This document shows, one piece after another, positions 1 through 6,528 of a stretch of DNA of 26,457 bases. Made by a program: the position numbers and the translations under genes. Every line of letters starts with the position of its first letter. Position 1 is the first letter of the stretch. This DNA comes from Sphingomonas sp. (GTDB taxonomy: Bacteria > Pseudomonadota > Alphaproteobacteria > Sphingomonadales > Sphingomonadaceae): assembly GCA_030824725.1 (NCBI GenBank), contig JAPJRE010000007.1:1-26457 (forward strand), read 5' to 3'. Under the pieces are notes generated by a model. The model was not told the DNA's origin and did not search any database. It saw only the letters and a program-made list of their open reading frames with translations.

Positions 1-429
1 CTGCGGGATGGTGACACCGGGCTGCACCGGATAGCCGTCCTGCGTCACCAGTTCACCCTGATCGGAGATCTGGAACGAGCCGTCGCGGGTATAGGCGGTG
101 GTGCCGTCCGGCATCGTCACCTGGAAATAGCCCTTGCCCTGCACCGCCAGGTCATAGGGATTGCCGGTCTGGGTCAGCGCGCCCTGCTCGTTGATGCGAT
201 AGACGCCGCCGGTCTTCACGCCCGAGCCGATCTGGATGCCGGCGGGCACCTTGGTGTCGGCGCCGGTCGAGGAACCGGGGCGCGAGACCTGCTGGTAGAG
301 CAGGTCCTGGAACTCGGCGCGCTGCTTCTTGTACGCCGTGGTGTTCATGTTGGCGATGTTGTTCGAGATCACGTCGACATTGGTCTGCTGGGCCAGCATG
401 CCGGTCGCGGCGATGGAAAGCGTACGCAT
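1..429 (-). CDS. flgG: Flagellar basal-body rod protein FlgG (distal rod), C-terminus outside window
   Basis: Reading leftward from ATG at 429 gives 143 residues with no stop before the window edge, so only the N-terminal part of a protein usually about 260 residues long is present. It starts MRTLSIAATGMLAQQTNVDV and continues into SNNIANMNTTAYKK, the conserved N-terminal rod/hook coiled-coil motif. The later stretch GNPYDLAVQGKGYFQV is typical of FlgG. FlgG forms the distal rod in the periplasm and is exported by the flagellar type III apparatus, so it has no Sec signal. It lies 22 bases downstream of flgF on the same strand, the usual flgF-flgG order, and is probably cotranscribed with it. 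FlgE and FlgF share the motif, but the sequence and position fit FlgG best. Confidence 0.95.
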   Translation of the reverse strand, partial: MRTLSIAATGMLAQQTNVDVISNNIANMNTTAYKKQRAEFQDLLYQQVSRPGSSTGADTKVPAGIQIGSGVKTGGVYRINEQGALTQTGNPYDLAVQGKGYFQVTMPDGTTAYTRDGSFQISDQGELVTQDGYPVQPGVTIPQ

Positions 430-451
430 GGAAGTTGTCCCTTCGTGAAAT

Positions 452-1192
452 TCAGCTGACGCGGCCGAGCTTGTCGATCGCGCTCTTGCGCAGGTCCGAC
501 ATCGAGTTGGAGAGGCTCTGGCTGGTCTGATAGGCGCGCAGGATCTGGATCATGTCGGTCGTCTCGACGATCGCGTTGACGTTCGATCCCTCGACGCCGC
601 CGCTCACCAGCTTGGTCTGCGCGGCGGGCAGCTCGCGGCCGCCGGTGGCGGTGAACATGCCGTTGCCGCGCGGATCGACCACCGCCTCGTCGTTGAACAC
701 CGTCACTGCGATGCGGCCGAGCGGGCCGTTCTCGCCCATCACCGTGCCGTCGGCGTTGACGTTGACCTTGCCGGCTTCCTCGGCCGGGACCTTGATCGGC
801 TTGCCGCCCTCGCCCAGGATCACCTGGCCGCCGGCGGTGGCGAGCTCGCCGCTCTCCAGCACCTTCACATAGCCCGCGCGCGTATAGACGGTGGAGCCGT
901 CGCCGGCCTGCACCGCCAGATAGCCCGGTCCGTCGATCATCACGTCAAGCGGGTTGCCGGTCGGCTGGAAGCCGCCGTTCGCGGAATCGTGCACCGCGCC
1001 GTAATCGAGCACGAACGAGGTCTTCTCGGCCGGTTTCACCGCGCCGTCGGTCTGCTCCACATATTCGCGGAACACCGGCTGCTCACGCTTGAATCCCACC
1101 GTATTCATGTTGGCGATGTTGTTCGCCACCACGTCCAACCGGCGCCGCAGCGCCTGCTCCTGGCTGAGGAGCACATAGGAAGAGATGTCCAC
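452..1192 (-). CDS. flgF: Flagellar basal-body rod protein FlgF (proximal rod)
   Basis: This gene encodes 246 residues, normal for FlgF, a proximal rod subunit exported through the flagellar type III system. The N-terminus MDISSYVLLSQEQALRRRLD followed by VVANNIANMNTVGFKREQPV is the rod-protein signature. The C-terminus has EGSNVNAIVETTDMIQILRA, the conserved terminal helix that packs against the N-terminal one. The open frame extends upstream across fliL on the other strand, but the family start is the GTG at 1192. A ribosome-binding sequence AAGGA lies 7 bases before that GTG. The 117-base gap to fliL is a divergent promoter region carrying the palindrome at 1221-1238. Confidence 0.93.
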   Translation of the reverse strand: MDISSYVLLSQEQALRRRLDVVANNIANMNTVGFKREQPVFREYVEQTDGAVKPAEKTSFVLDYGAVHDSANGGFQPTGNPLDVMIDGPGYLAVQAGDGSTVYTRAGYVKVLESGELATAGGQVILGEGGKPIKVPAEEAGKVNVNADGTVMGENGPLGRIAVTVFNDEAVVDPRGNGMFTATGGRELPAAQTKLVSGGVEGSNVNAIVETTDMIQILRAYQTSQSLSNSMSDLRKSAIDKLGRVS

Positions 1193-1220
1193 CGGACCGT
1201 CCTTCGAAAAATGGTCACTA

Positions 1221-1238
1221 GGCAGAAATTGCCGGGTG
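1221..1238. promoter_or_regulatory. Palindromic element shared by two flagellar promoters (copy 1)
   Basis: The sequence GGCAGAAATTGCCGGGTG lies between divergent flgF and fliL. Its core GGCA...TTGCC is an inverted repeat. It matches 16 of 18 bases of the element at 15684-15701 between flgE and flbT, in the same orientation and at a similar distance from the rightward gene (71 versus 63 bases). It lies just upstream of a TATAAT at 1246-1251. The GG-GC spacing is 8, not the 10 needed for a sigma-54 promoter, so an operator or activator site is more likely. I infer that a flagellar regulator binds it. The resemblance to the CGGCAA-rich ftr sites of Caulobacter FlbD is from memory only. Confidence 0.5.
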
Positions 1239-1245
1239 ACGGTTC

Positions 1246-1251
1246 TATAAT
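1246..1251 (+). promoter_or_regulatory. Candidate -10 box for the fliL operon
   Basis: TATAAT sits 58 bases before the fliL start, inside GTTCTATAATAGAGG. Almost the same string (GTTCTATAATGGAGG) occurs at 20358-20372 ahead of the unknown gene at 20396. There is no good -35 hexamer at 16-18 bases, which fits a promoter needing an activator at the adjacent palindrome. The box is nearly symmetric, so it could also serve flgF in the other direction. Confidence 0.4.
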
Positions 1252-1309
1252 AGAGGGAAATCGGACGTGCGGACGCCGCGGCCGATAAATCGGAAGGTCC
1301 AGGGTTATT

Positions 1310-1867
1310 ATGTCGGCCGAGATCGTCGAGGATAAGAGCGCGCAGGAGGCCCCGGCGCCCAACAAGAAGAAGAAGCTGATCATCATCGGCGCAGCGACCG
1401 CCGTCGCACTCGCGCTGGGTGGCGGCGGTGCCGCCTTCTTCATGGGCGGCAAGAGCACGGCCAAGACCGAAGCGCATGGCGAGGAAGCCGCCGCGGCCGA
1501 CGAAGGGCATGGCGAAGGCGATGCCAAGGAAGGCGAAGGCGGCCACGGCGAAGGCGAAGGCAAGGGCAAGTTCGTCGACGTGCCCACCGTTTCGGTGAAC
1601 CTGCGCTCGCCCGACGGTTCACCCCGTTTCCTGAAGCTGCACCTGATGCTGGTGCCCGGCCCGAAGACGACTGACGCTGCGCTGAAGGACAAACTGCCGA
1701 TGGTGCTCGACGCCTATCAGCCGTTCCTGCGCGAGCTGCGTCCCGAGGATCTGGGCGGCTCGGCGGCGGTGTTCCGGCTGAAGGAAGAGCTGATGGTGCG
1801 CGCCACCCGCGTGCTCGGCCCCGGCATGGTCAAGGAAGTTCTCATTCAGGACCTGATCCAGCAATGA
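1310..1867 (+). CDS. fliL: Flagellar basal body-associated protein FliL
   Basis: 185 residues. A short cytoplasmic segment ending in KKKK is followed by one membrane helix (about residues 23-46), a periplasmic linker (about 50-87) and the FliL domain (88-185). The domain runs from FVDVPTVSVNLRSPDG through FLKLHLMLV to the C-terminal VKEVLIQDLIQQ. FliL binds the stator units next to the MS ring and supports motor torque. The linker is unusual: it is low-complexity, made of Gly, Glu, Ala and His (HGEGDAKEGEGGHGEGEGKG). The gene starts the operon fliL-fliM-DUF6468-motE-like and overlaps fliM by 4 bases (ATGA), so the two are translationally coupled. An AGGG lies 5 bases before the ATG. Confidence 0.95.
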   Translation: MSAEIVEDKSAQEAPAPNKKKKLIIIGAATAVALALGGGGAAFFMGGKSTAKTEAHGEEAAAADEGHGEGDAKEGEGGHGEGEGKGKFVDVPTVSVNLRSPDGSPRFLKLHLMLVPGPKTTDAALKDKLPMVLDAYQPFLRELRPEDLGGSAAVFRLKEELMVRATRVLGPGMVKEVLIQDLIQQ

Positions 1868-2883
1868 TCGATCTCGACGATTTCGACCTTCCCGATCCGC
1901 CCGCCGCTCCGTTCGGCGACGATATAGGGAATTTCGGCCAGGCGGACATCGACGCGCTGTTCGGCGGCAGCGAACCGGTTCTGAAGAAGAAGGGCCTGCG
2001 CGCCGTTCTGGAATCGAAGGTCATCAGCCACGAGCGGCTGCCGATGCTGGAAGTCGTCTGCGACCGCGTGGTCCGCAGCTTCGCCAGCTCGATGCGCAAC
2101 ATGACCTCGGACGCGATCGACGTGAGCCTGGAGGAAGTGACCTCGGCGCGCTTCGGCGAGTTCATGAACCGCGTGCTGCTGCCGGCGATGGTCGGCGTGT
2201 TCAAGATCGCGGAATGGGAAAGCTATGGCCTGATCACGGTGGAATCGGGCCTGATCTACTCGGTGGTCGACGCGCTGCTCGGCGGCCGCGGCAGCAACAC
2301 GCCGACGGTGATTGACGGCCGCGGCTTCACCCCGATCGAGACCTCGCTGGTCTCGCGCGTACTGGAGACGGCGCTGCGCGACTTTGCCGATGCCTTCGCC
2401 CCGATCGAGCCGGTGAACATGAAGCTCGAGCGCATCGAGACCAACCCGCGCTTCGCCGCGATCGCCGCCACCTCCAACATCTGCGCCATCGCCACCTTCC
2501 GGGTGGACATGGACGGCCGCGGCGGCTGCTTCACCCTCGTCTTCCCCTACGCCACGCTGGAGCCGGTGCGCCACAAGCTGCTGCAGCGCTTCATGGGTGA
2601 GAAGAGCGGCCGCGACAGCATCTGGGAGGCGCACATGGCCTCCGAGATCCGCAAGACCAACGTGACCGTCAACGTGCTGCTCGGCGAGAAGGCGCTGCCG
2701 CTTTCCGACCTGGAGGAACTGCAGGTCGGCCAGACGATCGCCTTCGACAAGAGCCCCGATGACGCGCTCGACATGGCGTGCGGCGACATCAAGCTCGCCC
2801 AGGCCCAGATCGGCCAGCGCAGCGGCCGCGTCGCCGTGCGCCTGGTCAACGACGTTTCCCGCACGAGGAAGAAAGTATCATGA
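1864..2883 (+). CDS. fliM: Flagellar motor switch protein FliM
   Basis: 339 residues. FliM is the C-ring switch component that receives CheY-P and sets rotation direction. Near the N-terminus, residues 26-35 read QADIDALFGG, a form of the CheY-P-binding motif usually written as DEIDALL. The middle CheC-like domain covers roughly residues 60-240. The C-terminal SPOA domain (about 255-335) contains NVTVNVLLGEKALPLSDLEE and LQVGQTIAFD. The N-terminus before the motif is about 25 residues of acidic and Pro-rich sequence, longer than in E. coli FliM. The gene overlaps fliL and the next gene by 4 bases each. No fliN follows directly, so FliN must be encoded elsewhere. Confidence 0.96.
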   Translation: MIDLDDFDLPDPPAAPFGDDIGNFGQADIDALFGGSEPVLKKKGLRAVLESKVISHERLPMLEVVCDRVVRSFASSMRNMTSDAIDVSLEEVTSARFGEFMNRVLLPAMVGVFKIAEWESYGLITVESGLIYSVVDALLGGRGSNTPTVIDGRGFTPIETSLVSRVLETALRDFADAFAPIEPVNMKLERIETNPRFAAIAATSNICAIATFRVDMDGRGGCFTLVFPYATLEPVRHKLLQRFMGEKSGRDSIWEAHMASEIRKTNVTVNVLLGEKALPLSDLEELQVGQTIAFDKSPDDALDMACGDIKLAQAQIGQRSGRVAVRLVNDVSRTRKKVS

Positions 2884-3311
2884 GTATCGCGCTTCTCGCC
2901 AATGTGCTGACGATCATCCTCTGCGTCGCCGTGCTCGTGCAGAGCATGCGGATGATGCGCAGCCTGCGCGCCGTGAAGGACGGCGCCCTCACCGATGTGG
3001 TGAAGGCGCTGGACCATGCCACGGTGCAGGCACGCTCGGTCCTTTCGGACATGAAGCAGACGCTGGGCACCGATTGCGCGCGCCACGCGCGGCTGGTGGA
3101 GCAGGCCCGCGATCTGCGCGACGAGCTGTCCGACATGATCGGCATCGCCGATTCCGCCTGCGAGCGGATCGTCTCGGCCGTGAGCCTCGCCAACGCGCTG
3201 CGCGTCGCCGGTGCGGAAGCCGCTGCCGAACAGATCGCCGAGCAGGCTCTCGAGCGGGCCGAAGCGGACGCCGCCGCAGACGAAACGCCTGCCACGCGAG
3301 AGGCTGCATAA
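2880..3311 (+). CDS. DUF6468-type membrane-anchored flagellar operon protein
   Basis: 143 residues, starting at the ATG that overlaps the fliM stop (ATGA). The N-terminal 20 residues (MSIALLANVLTIILCVAVLV) form one membrane anchor. The rest is predicted alpha-helical and cytoplasmic or periplasmic, with repeated Ala, Glu and Arg, ending in an acidic Ala-rich tail. I recognise it as the small protein (DUF6468 in my memory) found between fliM and the MgtE-domain protein in alphaproteobacterial flagellar operons; its function is not known. Its fixed place in a coupled operon with FliL, FliM and a MotE-like protein suggests a role at the switch or stator. The family name is from memory; the gene call itself is firm. 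Confidence 0.8.
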   Translation: MSIALLANVLTIILCVAVLVQSMRMMRSLRAVKDGALTDVVKALDHATVQARSVLSDMKQTLGTDCARHARLVEQARDLRDELSDMIGIADSACERIVSAVSLANALRVAGAEAAAEQIAEQALERAEADAAADETPATREAA

Positions 3312-3886
3312 TGGCTCGCCCTTCCCTGCTGCTGCTGATGGCAGCAGCCTCGGCGATCGCCGCGGTGGCCAATGCCGCCAGCATCGCCACCGGCGATCAG
3401 GACGGCACCAGCAAGACCCGCCTCGGCAACTCGATCGAGCGCGACCTGAGCGCGCGCGATCAGGACGCCGCCAAGCGCCAGCGCGCCCTCGACCTGCGCG
3501 AGCAGGCCGCCAAGGCGGCCGAGCAGCGGCTGGCGCAAAGCGTCGAGGCGCAGCAGAAGGATGCCGCCGGTGCGCCGGGGGCGCCCGGAGCCCCCTCGCC
3601 CGCCGAAGCCCAATTCGACGAACTCGCCCGCATCTATCAGGCAATGAAGCCGGCCAAGGCCGCGGCGGTGTTCGAACAGCTCGACATGGAGGTCCAGATG
3701 AAGGTGGCGCAGCGGATGCGCCCTGCCTCTACGGCGGCAATCCTGGCAGCGATGTCGCCCAAGGGCGCCGCATCGCTAAGCATGGCGCTGGCCCGCAAGA
3801 GCGCGACGAAGCCCGCCGCGGCTTCGGCTGCGCAGGCGGGCCCGGCAGTGGCCGGGCCGGCGGGCACCGTACGCAAGCCGGGCTGA
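3311..3886 (+). CDS. MotE-like protein with MgtE N-terminal domain
   Basis: 191 residues. The start overlaps the previous stop by one base (TAATG). An N-terminal signal or anchor (about residues 4-22) is followed by a charged coiled-coil region (about 40-83), an Ala-Gly-Pro linker (GAPGAPGAPSP), and an MgtE-N-like helical domain (about 102-163) containing YQAMKPAKAAAVFEQLD. The tail is Ala-rich. This order matches the MotE family; in Sinorhizobium MotE is a periplasmic chaperone for the motor protein MotC. The position downstream of fliL-fliM supports a motor-related function. It is the last gene before a strong terminator. MotE activity in this organism is inferred. Confidence 0.82.
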   Translation: MARPSLLLLMAAASAIAAVANAASIATGDQDGTSKTRLGNSIERDLSARDQDAAKRQRALDLREQAAKAAEQRLAQSVEAQQKDAAGAPGAPGAPSPAEAQFDELARIYQAMKPAKAAAVFEQLDMEVQMKVAQRMRPASTAAILAAMSPKGAASLSMALARKSATKPAAASAAQAGPAVAGPAGTVRKPG

Positions 3887-3908
3887 GCCTTTGTCCTTCC
3901 AAAGAAAA

Positions 3909-3946
3909 GGGCCATCCCGACGTCCGCCGGGATGGCCCATTTTTTT
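3909..3946. terminator. Rho-independent terminator, probably bidirectional
   Basis: A perfect 11-base stem, GGGCCATCCCG (3909-3919) and CGGGATGGCCC (3928-3938), with an 8-base loop, is followed by A and seven T. On the left side AAAGAAAA precedes the stem, which gives a T-rich run on the opposite strand. It can therefore end both the fliL operon (23 bases after its last stop) and the leftward gene that ends at 3991. Confidence 0.93.
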
Positions 3947-3990
3947 GCGGGTTTGCGGTTCAGCCGCTGGCGGCGCCTGCCGGCGAACGA

Positions 3991-4410
3991 TCAGTTCTGC
4001 GACGCGCCTACTTCGACGATGAGCACGCGGCCGATGTCCGGCGACACGGTCTTGAGCGCGCCGGTCAGCGTCTTGTCGAGATCCTCGGCATTCACCGCGC
4101 GCAGTGCGGAGGCGTCGAGTCGCGCGAATTCCACGCCGCCGGCGATCGCCGCCATGCGCAGGTTCGGCATCGCCGCCGTGAGCTTTTCGGCCGTGGCGGC
4201 ATCGTGCGCCTCGAGCACCAGCTGGAAACTCAGCGTGCCCGCGACGCGGTCCGAATCGACGATCGGCACGGCGATGGGCTCCATCTTCACCAGATGCAGC
4301 CCCTCGCCTCCGCCACCGCCGCCCGAAGCCAGAGCACGCCCAGCGGGCAGCGGCGACACCGCTACCGCCACCAATCCGAGCATCGCCAGCGCCTGCTTGC
4401 CGCGCACCAA
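3991..4410 (-). CDS. Small exported protein with FliL-like domain pattern
   Basis: 139 residues. A signal peptide (about 1-28, ending in GRALA) leads into a poly-Gly spacer (SGGGGGGEG) and a domain of about 100 residues. The domain follows the same order of elements as FliL at 1310: a first strand (LVKMEPIAVPIVD), a second strand (GTLSFQLVLEAHD), a helix that in FliL contains KDKLPMVLDA and here AEKLTAAMPNL, then a last helix and strand ending in IGRVLIVEVG. I infer a soluble or periplasmic FliL-fold relative that has lost the membrane helix. It lies opposite the flagellar operon and shares its terminator. Residue identity to FliL is low, so this needs a profile search. It is otherwise a hypothetical protein. 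Confidence 0.7.
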   Translation of the reverse strand: MVRGKQALAMLGLVAVAVSPLPAGRALASGGGGGGEGLHLVKMEPIAVPIVDSDRVAGTLSFQLVLEAHDAATAEKLTAAMPNLRMAAIAGGVEFARLDASALRAVNAEDLDKTLTGALKTVSPDIGRVLIVEVGASQN

Positions 4411-4495
4411 ATTTCTCCCGTCATCGCATGGGTGCGGCCGCCCCTGCGGCCACGCACGTCCTATAAATAAGGGACAAGCACTTAACGGAATCCAA

Positions 4496-4711
4496 ATGAG
4501 CCACGATCAACGCCCTGCGCGGATGCGCGTCGTTGCCGATGCGGCCAGCCGCGGTAACGCAATCGACACCACTGATCCGCAGAATGCCCAGGCCGGCGGC
4601 CCGGCTGCGGCGCAGCCCGACGGGCTGCCGATCGTGCCCGCCATGATCTTCGTGATTGCCTGCATCATCGGCGGCGCGGGCGTGACCTACCTTCTGGCCG
4701 GAGCCCATTGA
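4496..4711 (+). CDS. Small single-pass membrane protein, unknown
   Basis: 71 residues. The N-terminal 45 residues are polar and low-complexity. A single membrane helix near the C-terminus (about 46-68, IVPAMIFVIACIIGGAGVTY) ends four residues before the stop, so it looks tail-anchored or N-in. The ATG is preceded by AACGGAA. The stop overlaps the start of the next gene (TGATG), so the two are probably translationally coupled. I do not recognise a family. Its coupling to the TPR-like exported protein suggests a membrane partner for it, but this is inference. Confidence 0.65.
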   Translation: MSHDQRPARMRVVADAASRGNAIDTTDPQNAQAGGPAAAQPDGLPIVPAMIFVIACIIGGAGVTYLLAGAH

Positions 4712-6528
4712 TGCGTCGTCTGCTGATCATTGCCCTGCTCACCAGTACCGCCGCGGCGCCGCCCAGCGACCCCGCCCATCCGCCGGCCGAACACGGCGCC
4801 GAGCATGCCGCGCCTGCGGCGGAAGCGCCCGCGGCTGATGCGCCCGCCGCCGGGCGTGCCGTGCTGCCGCCCTTTGCCGCCATCCTCGCCCAGATGCCCA
4901 CCGTCACCGACAGCCGGGACTGGCCGGAGCTGACCGAGGACGCCGCCTGGGACGCGCTGATCCACGCCAAGCCCGAGACCCGCCAGCTCGCCCGCTGGCG
5001 CTATGCCGGCTCGCTGGTTCGCCGCGGCATGGGCGCGGAGGCGCTGGGCGTGCTCGAGACGATGGAATCCGACGACGAAGACCTCGCCCTCGTCGCGCCG
5101 TTCCAGCTCGCCAGCGGCGCGGCGCTGGTGATGATCGGCCGCTACCGCGATGCCGTGGAGGCGCTGTCGCTGCCCGAGCTGCAAGGCAATGCCGAGGCCT
5201 GCGCCTGGCGCGTTCGCGCCCTGGCCGGCAGCGGCGACGAGAAGGCCGCGGCGCAACAGATCAATTGCGCGGTCCCGGCGATCAACGGCCGTAGCCCGCA
5301 GGAGCGCAAGCCCTTCACGCTCGCCGCCGCCCGCGGCGCGATCGCGGTCGGCCAGGGCAAGCCGGTGATCGAATGGCTCAAGCTGTTCGGCGAGAAGGAC
5401 GCCCAGGCCAACCTGCTGCGCGGCAAGGCGCTGCTCGCCTCGGGCGATCCTGCCGAGGGGCTGTTCCGCCTGTCGCGCGCGGAGCTGAGCGGCACCCCGG
5501 AGATCCAGGCAGAGGCGCGGCTCGCCCATATCGAAGGCGATCTCAAGCTGCACCGGATCGCCCCTGCCGAGGGAATCAAGCAGCTGGAAGCGCTGCGCTA
5601 TGGCTGGCGCGGCGGCCCGGTCGAACACGGCGCGCTGCGGATCGAGTACCAGCTGGCAATGGCCGAGAACGACCACCGTGCCGCCCTGCGCAGCGCGGCA
5701 ACGCTGTTCCGCTATTATCGCCCGGACGGCGATTCCGCGCCGATGCTCAAGCAGATCCAGGCCTGGCTGGGCGAGATGCTCGCGCCCGACAGCGGCACGC
5801 CGCTGCCCGAAGCCGCCGGCCTCTACTGGGACTATAAGGAACTGGCGCCCGCCGGCGCCGAAGGCGATGCGCTGGCGCTGCGGCTGGCGGGGCGGCTGGA
5901 AGCGGCCGGGCTCTATCCGCGCGCGGCCGAGTTGCTCCAATATCAGCTGATGCAGCGCCGGCAGGACGTCGCCCAAGGCCCGCTGTCGGTGAAGGTGGCG
6001 ACGCTGTTCATCCTCTCCGGCGATCCGGTGAAGGCGCTCGACACGCTGCACGCCACCGAACAGGCAAGCTATTCGGACGGCATGCGCTTCGATCGCAAGC
6101 GGATCGAGGCGGTGGCGCTCTACAAGCTCGGCCGCGAGGCGGCGGCGATGGCGGCGCTGGACGGCGTGCCCGGCAGCGCCGGAGTGCGCAGCGAATTCCA
6201 CTGGCGCACCCGCAACTGGGGCTCGTTCATCACCGAAAACGAGGCGACGCTGCCCGCCCCCGGTGCGATGACTCCGCCGAACCAGGCGATCGTGCTGCGC
6301 CAGGCGGTAGCGCTGGCGATGCTCAACCAGGAAGCGAAGCTGCAGGCGCTGCGCGCCCGCTATGGCGCGGCGTTCAAGGCTCTGCCCAGCGCGCAGGCCT
6401 TCGACCTGCTGACCCAGCCGACCCCGACGGTGGACCCGGCCCGGATCAGCGCGGCGATGGCGGCGATCCCCGAAGCGAGCCCGACCGGCGCGATCGGGGA
6501 TCTCCTCGACGCGACGACTACAGGCTGA
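4711..6528 (+). CDS. Exported helical-repeat (TPR-like) protein in flagellar cluster
   Basis: 605 residues. An N-terminal signal peptide (MRRLLIIALLTSTAAA) is followed by a His, Pro and Ala-rich segment (about 16-48) and a long all-helical region with repeats of TPR/Sel1-like character, for example LARWRYAGSLVRRGMGAEAL, LVMIGRYRDAVEALSLPELQ and LFILSGDPVKALDTLH. No catalytic motif is visible. Proteins of this type sit next to fliL/fliM/motE-like genes in other alphaproteobacteria and are generally annotated only as TPR proteins. It likely acts as a periplasmic scaffold. The ATG at 4711 is chosen over an adjacent TTG at 4708. The last 11 bases overlap the 3-prime end of the convergent TonB receptor. 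Confidence 0.82.
   Translation: MRRLLIIALLTSTAAAPPSDPAHPPAEHGAEHAAPAAEAPAADAPAAGRAVLPPFAAILAQMPTVTDSRDWPELTEDAAWDALIHAKPETRQLARWRYAGSLVRRGMGAEALGVLETMESDDEDLALVAPFQLASGAALVMIGRYRDAVEALSLPELQGNAEACAWRVRALAGSGDEKAAAQQINCAVPAINGRSPQERKPFTLAAARGAIAVGQGKPVIEWLKLFGEKDAQANLLRGKALLASGDPAEGLFRLSRAELSGTPEIQAEARLAHIEGDLKLHRIAPAEGIKQLEALRYGWRGGPVEHGALRIEYQLAMAENDHRAALRSAATLFRYYRPDGDSAPMLKQIQAWLGEMLAPDSGTPLPEAAGLYWDYKELAPAGAEGDALALRLAGRLEAAGLYPRAAELLQYQLMQRRQDVAQGPLSVKVATLFILSGDPVKALDTLHATEQASYSDGMRFDRKRIEAVALYKLGREAAAMAALDGVPGSAGVRSEFHWRTRNWGSFITENEATLPAPGAMTPPNQAIVLRQAVALAMLNQEAKLQALRARYGAAFKALPSAQAFDLLTQPTPTVDPARISAAMAAIPEASPTGAIGDLLDATTTG

Noticed and set aside
452..1546. The 364-residue version of flgF starting at 1546.
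   Set aside because: Its first 118 residues overlap fliL on the other strand and do not match the family. The GTG at 1192 has a ribosome-binding site and a family N-terminus.
4708..4710. TTG at 4708 as the start of the TPR-like protein.
   Set aside because: The adjacent ATG at 4711 is the better codon and gives the common TGATG coupling.
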